A stretch of 64,000 bases of DNA from Paragorgia papillata (Eukaryota > Cnidaria > Anthozoa > Scleralcyonacea > Coralliidae), in NCBI GenBank assembly GCA_035771165.1, contig JAWNZC010000445.1, positions 4,265,501 through 4,329,500 on the forward strand, written 5' to 3'. The stretch's first letter is position 1, and each line of letters starts with the position of its first letter. The position numbers and the translations under genes were made by a program. Below, piece after piece: positions 1 through 11,057 of this stretch. The notes under the pieces were generated by a model. That model ran no database searches, was not told the origin of the DNA, and saw nothing but the letters and a program-made list of their open reading frames with translations.

Positions 1-4
1 AAAT

Positions 5-217
5 TAGTTTGAAGGGTAACTTGGCAGCCATTTTGAAACGTCATTGTTGCCATAGCAACAACTGTTGGTATTTATTTGGTAGCAGTTTTTGATTGTCAGA
101 CTGTTTAACTATGCATAACATTTAGTTTTATTCTTTTTCCAAATTGTTTAATGACGTGTTTTGGACTCTCAAACTTGTATTTTCCATTTTTCAAGAAACT
201 GTATGGAGCCACCTTAA
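5..217 (+). repeat. Dispersed repeat, copy 1
   Basis: Highly similar, same orientation, to 49443-49656. Both contain GCCATTTTGAAACGTCATTG and the run through TGGAGCCACCTTAA. Similarity stops abruptly after 217. Probably a transposon fragment cut by the window edge. Confidence 0.85.
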
Positions 218-616
218 GCTCATTATTCTTATTTTGCACAATTCTGGTATAGTGCAATCAAGCATTTTATCCAGCCATAAATATGTAGGTCTCGTGAGCT
301 AGCATAGTTAGCAGGACGACTCGTTTTCCCTTTAAACATCTGTAATAAAATCCTTTAAACAGTCACTGATTGCCCTCTAATAGTTTTTGAATATTTTCTA
401 TAAATAGAAAATCATGAAAATTTCTCGTCATGTTCCTCTGCATAATGATGTGACAATGCTGTTTCATATTCAAATTCTGAGCTGCAAACTTCAAAATTTA
501 ATAAGCTATAATACGAGTCACCTAATAACTATGAAGAATTCAAAAACGAGCATTCAAAGTCAAATTTTCACACAACTTGGCCTAAAACTCGGACGGACTT
601 TTGTTACATTTGCAAT
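218..616. other. Intergenic, nothing recognised
   Basis: AT-rich sequence with no homology that I recognise and no repeat partner inside the window. Confidence 0.5.
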
Positions 617-1275
617 GTGGCCTTAGTCTGGGTTGGCCTTGGGTTTAGTTGGGTACAGCTTATCATATGTGCCGCTTCCCTCCCACCCTCTCTGTCTCTG
701 CCTCCTCAATGGTCCAGATTTCTGGCTGTGGGCGTGGCTTGTTGCGAATCCTGGCGTGACTTGGTCGCCATTCCGCTTGTGCAGTTGTTGCGGCTCCGTG
801 ATATGTTGATTGTTGACCGCATGTTGACGGCTAGTTGTTGTTGTTGTTGTGCGGGGTCCGTACTGTGCAGCATTGCTTATCGTACAGGCGTTGGGGGTCT
901 GTATTTGTGCTCCCATGTTGTTGCCATACAGTCGTTGGGGGACTGTATTTGTGTTTGCTGCTGTCGCACAGTCGTTCGGGGACTGTATTTGTGCTTTTCT
1001 GCTGTCGTACAGTCGTTGGGGGACTGTATTTGTGCTTATCTGCTGCCGTCTTGTCTGGGCGGGATTGTTTTTCTGCTTGTCTACGGCTCGTCGCCCCGCC
1101 AGTTGGGGGCTTGCTGGTTTGGGTTCGCATCGCCCCGTCACTGCTCGATTGCGTGTGTTTCGCATCTGTACATCATTTGTACATCTGGTCCAGTAGAGTG
1201 GTGGCAAGTTTCAGGCTGGGGTGGCCAGATTAGCTTTGCCTCCCCTCCCCCCCCCCCCCCAAAAAAAAAGGGGAA
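617..1275. repeat. GC-rich low-complexity block with a 41-bp minisatellite
   Basis: Base composition changes sharply here. Units containing TACAGTCGTTGGGGGACTGT and ATTTGTGC repeat four times between 883 and 1045 with spacing 44, 40 and 41 bp. The block ends in a C14/A9 homopolymer junction near 1246-1269. Long overlapping open frames on both strands come from the composition and are not accepted as genes. Confidence 0.65.
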
Positions 1276-1391
1276 AAAAGACATTACTGTATTTGATAAA
1301 TGATCACATTTTTTGTTTTAAAATAACTGAAGTAGCAATATATAATATTACAACAAACAACGGGTTCTCTCAAAGACCACGCCAATGCAAG

Positions 1392-1709
1392 CGGCGAAGT
1401 AGCGCCAAACCTCTAGGGGGTTCGGGGGCATGCTCCCCCGGAAAATTTTGAAATCTAGAGTCTCTGATATGCCATTTCCTGCATTTTGGAGTGAGATTTT
1501 ACAGAATTCTGAAGATTATAAAACTTCATAGAAAACACAAAAGATTACAGATTTCAGATCTTTATATTCCCCCATTGAAGACCTAGCTATACAAAGAAAT
1601 AGGTTTATTTTGTTACGTTTTGGCGCCCTTGCTAGTTTTGGCGCCCCTTCTGCAACCCCAGCTGGGGGGCCTTGACCCCCCGGCCCCCCTACCACCACGC
1701 CACTGATCT
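1392..1709. mobile_element. hAT-type MITE remnant
   Basis: The first 130 bases (GGTTCGGGGGCATGC, then AAATCTAGAGTCTCTGA) match 11948-12083 and the reverse complements at 17772-17850 and 21975-22085. The right end CCACGCCACTG resembles the hAT-like end GGCG...CTG seen elsewhere here. I could not place the left end or a target duplication. Confidence 0.45.
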
Positions 1710-2353
1710 GGTCTGTTCCCCGGGTACTCCAGGTGATAACGTACGTAGGGTGTGCTGAAGTAGAAAGAAGCCAAAAAACAGACATTTGCGGAAAAAACTG
1801 TCTGAATTTCGCCCAGTAAAGTCATGAATCATCAGGTTCCAAGCATGACTGGGAGGCATGTTTCTAGCTCACTAGCAAGCCTTGGAACGACATGCCTGCT
1901 TTTGAAATAAAAGATTGCAGCCACCTCCTCGAGTAGGAGACACAGGATTTCTCAGAAGTTCTTACGTGTATTAAGAGTGGACATTTGTCTTCTTTAAAGT
2001 TCAATTAAGGTAAGGATTGGGGGGGGGGGGGGTTATCATTAGATTTTTGGTTGAGATTAAGAGAAATCTTAAGAAAATAACGTTCAAAATAGATGTGACG
2101 TAGTCTGTGTCTATTGTCTCTCCTCCACCGGAGGAATCAACCAAGATTGCCAAGAGACGGTTGGTATACGTGATATAGGTGGACGGAAGAAATTTAATTA
2201 AGAACAGAAACCATGAAGGTCCCTTTCCATGAATGGTCCCCCCACTGTCAAATCCTTAAAAAAGGCCCTGTGGTGAGTTTAGGCTTGTCTTGGCTGCTCT
2301 ACCAATATTATGAGACCCAGCGCAAATCTCTCTCCGCTCCGACAGAGCTACTG

Positions 2354-2497
2354 CAGAGGCGTAGCCAGAAGGGGGGCCAGGCCCCCCGGCAAAAGTGCTG
2401 CCCCCCCTGAGAAAATTTGGCTTCATATCCCTCAGTTAAGCTGCCCCCCTAGGTTTTTCCTGGACCCCCTTGACAAAAAATCCTGGCTACGCCTCTG
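2354..2497. mobile_element. hAT-type MITE with 8-bp target duplication
   Basis: 144-bp element with inverted ends CAGAGGCGTAGCCAG and CTGGCTACGCCTCTG. It is flanked by the perfect 8-bp direct repeat AGCTACTG at 2346-2353 and 2498-2505. An 8-bp duplication with CAG...CTG ends is diagnostic for hAT-superfamily transposition. Confidence 0.88.
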
Positions 2498-2505
2498 AGC
2501 TACTG

Positions 2506-2696
2506 TATACACCCTCCAATGTATTAGTTAATTAGAACAGATCTCGCCATTTGCACGTACTGTGAACGCTAGTAGACGTCTTAATGGCGTAAATCCTGTT
2601 AGAATTTGCATGAGTGTTAAAAAGCATTATCTTCAGATTATTAACCAAGAAGGATATCTCTATGAGCCAATATCATTCAGACCAAAACTCACTTGA
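2506..2696. other. Intergenic, nothing recognised
   Basis: No gene, repeat partner or element ends seen. Confidence 0.4.
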
Positions 2697-2900
2697 GTTT
2701 ATTCCATTTTGCCATTGTCTGTTCAGTTATATAGATGACGTCACAAGGTGGTAAGAACAAAAAAATGTTCTTACCAGGTTGTTTTATACAATACAAACTC
2801 TTGCTGGATTTTGGGGCATGAAGAATGAAAAAAGCAAGTCAGCTGTCTAACAGATCATGGCCAACAACCAATGAACACATGCATAGCAACCATTTAACAC
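2697..2900. mobile_element. Transposon related to the TTAA element at 47328
   Basis: Its reverse complement matches 47339-47535, for example TTTTGGGGCATGAAGAA and TTGCTATGCATGT against TTGCTATGCGTGT. It contains a small hairpin around GGTAAGAACAAAAAAATGTTCTTACC. It lacks the larger foldback core of the other copy. Confidence 0.65.
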
Positions 2901-4059
2901 ATTTTATTATACAGTATGGCTAAGTGTATTTTCAGGCCACGGTGCATGCTGATTGGTTGCTGAGAGCCTGAGAGGTCTAGAAAAAAAAGTATATTGCCAG
3001 CTTCCCAAGCTGTGAGTACAATACGCTTTTTTATAGACTGCTAAGTAATTGACAGGAAAATTTCTGAGTTGACTTAAATAAAAATACTGTAGCAGAAAAT
3101 TAGGCATGTTTGTTGGAAAATTTTGAACAAATATACATTCAGAGACATTTGTGTTGCTTTTCCTGAAAGGTGTAAGCAAGACAAATAAATGCCTAACACG
3201 TGTAAACATGAAGCAAAGCAAACAAATGTAAAGGTAAGATAAAAGACAACATTTGAAGATGAATGCAGCAAAGAACACAGAAGAAGTCGACAAACTAAAA
3301 GCCATTAATAAATTCCTGATTAACCTTGTTTGTTTGGTCTTTATAGGAATTAAGTATTTGCCCTTGGTTCTTTCACATAAACCTAGTTCCTTCGTCACCT
3401 GGTCTGTATGAAAACCTCAGGCAAATACAAAATCCTGTACAGACCTCACACTGAGTTCTTCCACTCCCACTACACCAAGAAGTGTCCCCTTGATGAGTAA
3501 AATTATCCAATGTTAGACAGAGTAAAATAAAAAGTGCCAAATGGCATTAGGAAGGCAAGGGTTAAATACCACACATCACTATTCTCCAGCCTTTGGAAAA
3601 AGTTGAAATTAGAGCTGAAAGAGAAATGCCAACCTAAATTCAATCCAGGCTTCTATGTACTTAATACCGTAAATCATTATCATGACACTTGTACAAACTG
3701 AAACTGAATTTGAACATCTTAAAAAGTGTTTATGTTGCTGTTATGTTTTATCAGAGAGTTCAGGCATTTTTTTCTCTAGAGACTAGAGAAGAAGAACTAA
3801 AGTCAGCATTACCAAATGCCAACCTTGTTTTTGAGGGCTGATTCTCACATCCTCATCCCCACATCCATGTTTTATGACTATACCTAAGTGTAAAGCTTAT
3901 TGGTAAAATAATTCATCTTACTATAGTAATAATATACATGACAAAATTACTGCATCTTGATTGGTCAACAGGAGTGCAATTCCAATGTAATACAGTGCAG
4001 AAAAGGTGTAAAAAAGTGCAAATTTCAATGAGTATTAACCATTCCAATCCACAATTTAA
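2901..4059. other. Intergenic, no gene supported
   Basis: AT-rich. A 163-codon open frame runs on the minus strand (3398-2907), but its composition is Phe/Leu/Ser-rich, it has no recognised domain, and it partly covers a repeat-like end near 2930. I do not accept it as a gene. Confidence 0.4.
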
Positions 4060-4646
4060 TCAAAATGAGAAAAATATTAACTGTAGCTAATTATTTGCGA
4101 AGTTCAACTCCCAGTGAAGTTTGCAAACTCTTTGTGCATTCACGTGAGGCACATGGGGTAAACACTCGATTCTCATCCACTGATCTTAAGCTACCCCAAG
4201 TTAAATCTGAATTTGCAAAATCTAAACTTTCATTCAGTGGTGTTATAAATGCTTTTCAACTCACTGCCAATAGAACTAAAATTAATTGAGAATTTTTCTC
4301 CTTCCTCATATAAGTTTAAATTAAAATCCTTTTTCAATAATCTCAACTACAGTGTTGATCATCTTGAACAATTCTCCTGTAAAATGTGCAAAAATATCGT
4401 TAAATGCAATTGCTACAGTTAACTTTTTGCCATTAAGTTTTTTAATATTTTTTATAAGCACAAAAATAGTAAAATGTAACCGTATATGTATAGTTTTAAA
4501 TTTTGTCTCGTAATACCTTCATGTATATAGTTAGATAGTTAGTTGTTATATCTTGTTTTCAATTTGAACTTAGAGGGTCATTAGGTAGAATACCTCGTTA
4601 TGAGGTAATAATGTGTTTCAAAATGTTCCCCCCTCATTAAATAAAG

Positions 4647-4705
<59 letters not shown>
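4060..4705 (+). mobile_element. LINE (non-LTR retrotransposon) 3' end
   Basis: Frames around 4065-4420, joined by a frameshift near 4287, give a C-terminal reverse-transcriptase-ORF tail. It has the usual NYLRSST start, SKLSFSGVINA in place of the canonical WNSLP region, then SPSSYKFKLKSFF and a terminal Cys cluster CKMCKNIVKCNC before a stop near 4422. A 3' UTR follows and ends in an (ATT)n tail at 4648-4704. It is 5'-truncated and defective. Confidence 0.7.
4648..4704 (+). repeat. (TTA)n microsatellite, LINE tail
   Basis: About 19 uninterrupted TTA/ATT units right after AATAAAGTC, at the 3' end of the LINE fragment. Confidence 0.95.
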
Positions 4706-4706
<1 letters not shown>

Positions 4707-5067
4707 TATTCTGATTGGCTAATAAACAACTGGAAACTACTGGAAAACCAATGAAATGCTTAAATGCAGATTTTGAAGGATGGTTTTTCCTCACGAGAAA
4801 ATCCAATATGGTGACCAAAATATAGAATTGTCAAAGAACATTTCGATGAAATACAGAATGAATTTTGCTTTAATATTGTCATTAAAGTTCCTGCAAGAAG
4901 ACTAGAAGAGGTTAGATGCTATGAGTAAAACGTTTTACGTATTTATATAGTGAACAAAGCAAAGCAGTTTTTAACCATTTATGCTTCGAGAAGTGGAGCA
5001 ATGAGTGGTACGTAAACTTTGTAGCCAGAGGAACATTTGTCTAACATTTCATGTATATTATTAATAA
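4706..5067. other. Intergenic, nothing recognised
   Basis: AT-rich spacer between the LINE tail and a foldback element. Confidence 0.4.
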
Positions 5068-5233
5068 GTAATAGCATGGTTTCGAGTGCAATGTTGGAAA
5101 AACACGCACTCGTGAGTTTTTCAAAGATCTCAAATAGCATTTGTCCTTCGGACTCGTGCAATTTTGATAGTCTTTGAAAAACTCACTTGTGCATGTTTTT
5201 TTCCAAATTGCACTTGAAACCATGCTATTACCT
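5068..5233. mobile_element. Foldback MITE
   Basis: Imperfect inverted arms of about 60 bp. AGTAATAGCATGGTTTCGAG on the left is mirrored by CTTGAAACCATGCTATTAC on the right, and GAGTTTTTCAAAGA by TCTTTGAAAAACTC. It has no coding capacity. Confidence 0.75.
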
Positions 5234-6134
5234 ATACTAATGGGCAAATATTATATTTCAAATACAGTACAGTTATGCCAGTCTGATTGTTGGTTCTTTT
5301 ATAAATATATACTGGTATACTGTAAGATCTATATAAATACAAGACATTTACTGTCTAAATATGTTTTAAAAGTAAACAAATCTAAAGAAATATTTCCCTA
5401 AATGAATTAAAGGCAAGTAAAACCTACCGCTAAAGCCAGGCCAAATTCTCGCGTGATGTTGTTATTATGCATAGTGCATTATCATATCAATGCAAGCTTG
5501 GCAACAAGACAATATATTATGTAGTCCCAGTTTGCATTCAGTGTAATATATGTTCCAGTTCGTCGTTCTGGAGGCTTAACTCATACTAAATAGCCAATTA
5601 ATTCCAGCTCAAAGCACTGATATTTCGCACTATTTTATATTGACAGTACTATATAAAGCACTTCTAATGCATATATACCCACCAGGAAACCAGAAAATCG
5701 TTCAAGTGTATTTCCTGAACGCCGACAGATATCAAAATACAAAAAAGGACTGAAACCTAACATATTGTTCACCCAGGAACTGCAGTTTACTAAAAAAGCA
5801 ACGACTTTGAGAGAAAAACAAACCAATCTACTGTACGGTGCAAACTGCAGTACTGATTTATACCTTAAACTTACACATCTATTTGTAAGAAAAACCCCGA
5901 TCAGCATTTTAAAATAATTATATAATATTACTTACCATTTTCAAAACTATTCTTAATCTTTAAAACTGAAATAAATATTTGTTTGGCTATATACTTCTAC
6001 CAACGCTGACATTCACCTGCCAAAAGACAAAAGTCCAAAATTAAAATTTCAACCAAATTAAATAATTTACGATCTCGCTCAGAATTTCAGAAAGGTCCTG
6101 GATTCGAATATATTGGGCATCGTGTGGGTTCCTG
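5234..6134. other. Intergenic, no gene supported
   Basis: AT-rich. A 90-codon minus-strand open frame (5907-5635) has no recognised domain and is not called. Confidence 0.4.
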
Positions 6135-6180
6135 CCACTGATCTCAAATAATATATGAGTATATTATTTGAGATCAGTGG
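6135..6180. repeat. Perfect hairpin
   Basis: CCACTGATCTCAAATAATAT and its exact reverse complement are separated by 6 bases. Probably the core of a small foldback element. Confidence 0.85.
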
Positions 6181-6197
6181 TTCCTGCGGGTTGATCT

Positions 6198-6537
6198 CTA
6201 CCTAGAATTACCAATAATCAGTAAGTGTGAAACGGCCTTGAATTACCAATAATTGGTAATTGTAGGTAATTCTCTGTCCCACATGCGGGATGTTAAACTT
6301 GAACACATAAAGGTAAAAATCCTAGAGGGGTGTTGTGGTCGGCCTATGGGTCGGCGCATGAGAGGCGGCACATTTTTCCGGGGGTTAGGGTTAGGGTTGG
6401 GGTTTCCGGGGGATTAGGGTTTCCGGGGGATTAGGGTTAGGGTTGGGGTGGTGGGTTGGGGATTAGTTTTTTAAAATTAACGATTATTGGTAATTCTAGG
6501 CATTTCAGACTTACTGATTATTGGTAATTCTAGGTAG
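6198..6537. mobile_element. Inverted-repeat element with telomere-like GGGTTA tracts
   Basis: Ends CTACCTAGAATTACCAATAA and its reverse complement form arms of about 50 bp. The interior carries CCACATGCGGGATGTTAAAC and several TTAGGGTTAGGGTTGGGG runs. Related sequence lies at 18176-18330 and 22990-23170. The GGGTTA runs are short and inside the element, so this is not a telomere. Confidence 0.7.
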
Positions 6538-6850
6538 GAGGATATGCTGTTGTACAGGCCTGCAAGGCCTGCAGGTTTGTGGAAGCCGTTTGTGGTCGGT
6601 TTGTGGCCATGGTCAGCTAGGTTTAGGTCCAACGGGCGGTTGTGGTTAATTTAGGGTTTCCAGGGGGGTTGTGGTGAGGGTTAGGGTAAGGTTTAGAGGT
6701 GGGGTAGGGAATTATTTAAAAAAAATGATGATTATTGTTAATTCTAGGTTGACTCGTCCCCAGTTCTTTAGGTTAATTAGGATCAAACACAAACGATGAA
6801 AGCGTGGGCGCGCGGGGTTTCACGGTAAGGGGGAGAAACAAATGGGAAGC
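6538..6850. other. Repeat remnant, same family as 6198-6537
   Basis: Contains further GGTTTCCAGGGGGGTTGTGG and GGGTTAGGGTAAGG runs, and a second TTGTTAATTCTAGG end near 6745. Probably a second, partly decayed copy. Confidence 0.45.
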
Positions 6851-7240
6851 CAACCTCGTCCCCAGGGCCATTTGTAGGGAACTGGGCCAAGATGGCGGGA
6901 ACAAATGGCCCTGGTGGAGGCCAGGCTATCTCAGCCTCTGATTGGTCAAGAGCTTATGGCGTAAATCAGACGGTTTGATTTTGTATTTTTAAAAAAAAAT
7001 ATTGTATTTTGACCTTGTCGGTTGTTCCTGCTCACGGCACGGGAAATTATATTTCAAACCATGCAATAATTAGGTGTAATTAGGTATAATTACTGTGTAA
7101 AGGGCTGAGTTCTAGTTATCAAAATGCGCAATATACTGCGCATTTTGAGCTAGCCTCCACCAGGGCCATTTGTTCCCGCCATTTTGTTTTTGGCCGCCAT
7201 CTTGGCCCAGCCCCTACAAATGGCCCTGGGGACGAGGTTG
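6851..7240. mobile_element. Mutator-like MITE with 9-bp target duplication
   Basis: 390 bp with inverted ends CAACCTCGTCCCCAGGGCCA and the mirror TGGCCCTGGGGACGAGGTTG. Flanked by the perfect 9-bp repeat ATGGGAAGC at 6842-6850 and 7241-7249. Nine bases fits Mutator-like transposases. An inverted relative is at 23389-23774. Confidence 0.85.
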
Positions 7241-7249
7241 ATGGGAAGC

Positions 7250-7999
7250 TTATTTTTTCTCTCCCCTTCCCAGATCCCCTTGCGAGTTTAGCCTAGCAGC
7301 GTACGATATAACGACTGGGGACGAGTCTGGCTCACTGGTCTGGCTGAGAGATCAGTGGTCTGGCTCCGTTTGTTATTTTTAATTATTATTTTTTTCGCCC
7401 ACAAAATTGCATTATTGCATCATCCCGTCAGGCCTTGCGAAACTGCTCGGTTTTTTCGAGTTCTTTTGCCTTTGATCGAGTTGGGTTGAGGTGTTTTCCG
7501 ATGGTATTGGTGAATTCATGAGTAGTTGATCAGTAATGCTGCTGACAAGGTTTGTCCATGAAGACAGAACAGACGAATTTATTACAGACGCGAAAAAATG
7601 CCGTGTTGACATCAGTACCTAGGAAGTTTGACTTGAGGACTAGAGACACAAGAAAGGGCCACAGTATACCAAAGAACATATACGTACTGTTTATAACCTA
7701 GTAACGGCTTTCTCCTTGTTTGAATAGCTTTACCAATTTTGCAAGTGACCGAGTTACAGTTGATCAGTTAAAGCGGCTGACAAATATTTTCATCATAGAC
7801 ATGCTTACAAAGGCTTACATGTGTAAATGTGTTTACAACTGCCGACGCCATTAACACACTCATTTAATCATCTAAGAGTTTTATTGTTAGTTTCGAAACA
7901 AGTTTCAATACATTTCAAACTTGGTTTAAGAAGTATTTTGTTTTTTAAAGGATTTCGCAAGGGGGGCATCTGGTCCTGAGGGGGGGGCGGCATCTGGTC
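7250..7999. other. Intergenic, nothing recognised
   Basis: Ordinary AT-rich sequence with short homopolymers. No gene supported. Confidence 0.4.
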
Positions 8000-9300
8000 C
8001 TATATCAAAATGATCGCTTGATCATTTTAGACACTAATCCGACACTATAGGTTTTGTCTACTAAATATATTAGATCCGTTGTTTAATTTTCAGAAAAACT
8101 ACCTTGTTTACATTTATATTACATTAGCAAATCTTCGGCGCTTCCTGCACCGCTGCAGTTCATATAAGAATACAGATTCTCTTTGTGAAAATCTATGCAA
8201 ATATGCAATGCATTGCCATTGCCATGTAGTCTTGCTAGAGTACGCACAGGCTACGCGAAGCTTTCAGAAATCATATTCAGTAGCCCGAGTGAACGCCTGA
8301 GCAGGCGTCTTGTTCGCATTACTTACCGCCGTGTGTTGCGAAGTCCAATTAGAATGCATGAGTCAGTTTGATCCAAAGCTCGCAATTTGATTGGATAATT
8401 TTCAACCTTGGCAACGTAATTCCGAACTTCCGAACGAATATCTTCCCAACGAACTTCGCAACACACGGCGGTAAAGCAGTAATGCGAAATCAACTGTAAC
8501 AAGATAATATCTTTTCTTGTTTTAATAATTTTCTTTAATTTAGTAATAAAAAGTATTGCAGTATTTTAAAGGGAGAAGCTAAAGCAAGTTAGCTTGCCGT
8601 GAATACCGCGGGCAAGCTATACTTGGGAGAGTCCGACGACATGTTAGTCCCCTGGCCCTGGGAAATTTTAAAGTTTTTAAAGTTTTGCATGTGTTTCGAG
8701 AGCATTTATTTTTAAATATAGACATTGAAGAAACATAGAAGTTTAAAAGAGATAATAATTTCTTCTGCATATGTCAGGTAGGAAGCAGGTTGATGTTGAA
8801 GGGCTGGGGCACAGCTTTGAAACTGAAAGAGCACTTTGTCAGGGAGGTGGAGCTTCAAAAGGCAAATATTTTATCATAAAAACTTAAAAAGAGCATTTTT
8901 CTGTTGCAAAAAGGGCACTTTACGACAAGTTGGGGGCACGTACGTGTCCCTTCTGCTCTTTCGGTTTCTACGCTTCTAATATTCAGAAACCCATGCGAGC
9001 TCAATGTCTCTTTAAATCTCATAATCTATATTGCACATGATGGATATTTTCTATCACGTTTTTCTCAGTTGATCCGTTTTGCATGCAATTGAATGGTCCA
9101 CTGATGCAAAAATAAGTGATACCGTGGGCATTGGACAAACTCCTTGGTGCACACTACATGTTTGAAAGAGCACGAAAGGGCGAGTACTCAGTACTCATTC
9201 ACGCTACTTCATCTTCTTCGCTTTCGCTACTTCATATATCTATAGTGTCGGATTCGCAGATTCAAGCGATCATTTTGATATAGAATTTATTTAAATTCGG
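8000..9300. mobile_element. Possible element bounded by inverted GATCGCTTGA/CGACACTATAG ends
   Basis: ATATCAAAATGATCGCTTGA followed by CCGACACTATAG at 8000-8050 is mirrored by CTATAGTGTCGGATT and TCAAGCGATCATTTTGATAT at 9239-9285. The right end plus flank is repeated at 48773-48962. The interior has a separate foldback (8314-8488) and no intact gene. Confidence 0.45.
8314..8488. mobile_element. Foldback MITE
   Basis: GCATTACTTACCGCCGTGTG and TTGCGAAG are mirrored by CTTCGCAACACACGGCGGTA and AGTAATGC. Arms about 35 bp. Confidence 0.8.
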
Positions 9301-9490
9301 ACAAACAGAAAATATTTAAACTAACATGTTTTGAAACACACGTTTCCAAATGTAATACGACACGCGATATCTAGACATCTAGACATGCACTGAACAGTTC
9401 AACATATTGACATCTTACCGGTATTTGCTCTATTCGGTGCTTATTATACTTGCATTGCATTTTGTAGTTGTCGGACTACAAAGCAGCAAG
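9236..9490 (+). repeat. Dispersed repeat shared with 48773-48962
   Basis: Shared stretches include AACATGTTTTGAAACACAC, TTTCCAAATGTAATA, TATCTAGAC and TTTTGTAGTTGT, in the same order and orientation. The second copy is shorter through several deletions. Confidence 0.75.
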
Positions 9491-9689
9491 GCCAGGACCA
9501 ACCTGTTTTGAAATAGTTCGTCATCTTTTACGTACTAGGTGACTAGGTCTACCGCGATCGCCGGCGTGTGCACTGAGTTGTAAACATTGTAAAGCCTTGT
9601 ATCAGTAAAGCATGTTTATCGCAGAATGAATATAAGAGCCCAGCTCAAAATTTTAAAATGCAATACCATAACGAAAGGAAACCATTTAA

Positions 9690-10580
9690 AAACAAAATAT
9701 ATTTATTGATTACATTGAATATACTTATATATAACATTAATATAGTTTCATATTACAAGAAAAAACGGTAAAAAGGAGATTAAAACAATTAAAAAATATA
9801 AACTATAAACGATCAAAAAGAGATTAAACAATTTTAAATTTAAAATTATATAATAGACCAATGAAATGCTTGAAGAATGTGATGAAAGATGAACATAATA
9901 AGATGAGGTGTGAAATAACATAAAAGGCAAAGAAAAAATAATAAAGATGACAAAAATAAAATATATATCAAAACAACGAAAGTGGTATAGAGGAAATATT
10001 TTCATTTAGAGAATGTCGAGATTTTGAAATGAGTAAGCTCTCGCGAAGAAGGAGTTCAAGATTAGAGTTAGAACGAGAGGAAGATAGTATGGTAAAGTCA
10101 CATGGTGAGATGTTGTGTTTAGTTCGGTGGACATGTTGAGAGAATTCCTGAGAAAGACGAAACGGTCCGTTTCTTTCCCGTCAAAGGCGAAACCCCCATG
10201 TGTTCTGAGATTCGCGTGTAAAGATGTCGGCGAGTTTGGCCGATATACAACGCTCCGCAGCATTGACACGTGTACTGATAAACACGCGATCTCATCAACA
10301 TGGGGATTCGGTCCTTGTAAGAAAAGAAACTCGACAGACGTCTACCAGATTTGAAAATAAAACGTAAAGAAACATCTGGGAAGGCAGAAGAACATAATTT
10401 CATAATTTGAGTTCGGAGCTGTAGCGAGTGTAATCCAGTAAACGAAGTGAAAAGTAGAGAATAGTTTTATGAAGGGGGTTAACGTCTCGAGAAGAGATGG
10501 GAGAAAACCGTTTGTCAAGAAAGGCACGACTACAACGGTCAAGAAAAACATTAGGATAGCCATTGTTAAGAAAGAGTTTC
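9690..10580 (-). mobile_element. Penelope-like retroelement, 3' part with GIY-YIG endonuclease remnant
   Basis: Broken minus-strand frames together give the C-terminal half of a Penelope-like element. Reading 5' to 3' there is a NNGYPNVFLDR segment (about 10570), then SGRRLSSFFSYKDRIP, then the GIY-YIG-type motif YQYTCQCCGALYIGQTRRHL with SEHMGVSPLTGK (about 10310-10170), then a tail around LLLRESLLISK and LNENISSIPLSLF. The RISEHMG context after the YIG is typical of Penelope endonucleases. Several frameshifts and 5' truncation near 10600 show it is dead. Confidence 0.82.
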
Positions 10581-10597
10581 TTAAGTTTAGCTACACT

Positions 10598-11040
10598 AGA
10601 AAACTTGACGTGTTGTAAGCGTGTTGTTAGAACACGTCGACGTGTTTATACGACACGTTGACCACGTGTTATGAAAACCTTGCCTTGTGAAGTTATAACA
10701 CGTCAGTGTGTTGTTTTTTCAATATGCAGTTGGAAGAACACGTCTAAATAAGTTCTAGCGTGTTGTAACAACACACCAAATTCAAACAACACGCCATGAA
10801 CTGTCAACAACACGTCAAAAACCTGCTACAACACAGCAAAAGTGTGTTGCAAAAGCCATAAAACACGCCAACGTGTTAAAACAACACATCAACGTATTGT
10901 TGGAGTAGAACACGTCGACGTGTTAAAAGAACACATCAAAACGTTGTCGCCAAAAATTGTTGCTGAAGAACACGCCAGCGTGTTAAAAGAACACACGGAC
11001 GTGTTGTTACTGAAGAATGAAAAACATACATTAACGTGCA
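10598..11040. repeat. Cluster of AACACG/CGTGTT palindromic motifs
   Basis: At least 17 copies of AACACG or CGTGTT in about 440 bases, several paired as AACACGTCGACGTGTT or AACACGCCAACGTGTTA. In the right half they recur with a rough 50-60 bp period. A 71-codon frame through it (10842-11057) follows from the repeat and is not called as a gene. Confidence 0.8.
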
Positions 11041-11057
11041 GTGAGTGTTGCCGATGA

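Noticed and set aside
617..1303. Overlapping frames up to 228 codons on both strands
   Set aside because: GC-rich low-complexity block with a 41-bp repeat. No domain, and both strands are equally open.
2907..3398. 163-codon minus-strand frame
   Set aside because: No recognised domain or splice context, and composition typical of AT-rich random sequence. Transcript data could reverse this.
6370..6440. Interstitial telomere
   Set aside because: Only a few imperfect TTAGGG units, inside an inverted-repeat transposon with related copies elsewhere in the window.
10842..11057. 71-codon frame with repeated EHxxVLKEHT
   Set aside because: Arises from the AACACG/CGTGTT array, not from coding constraint.
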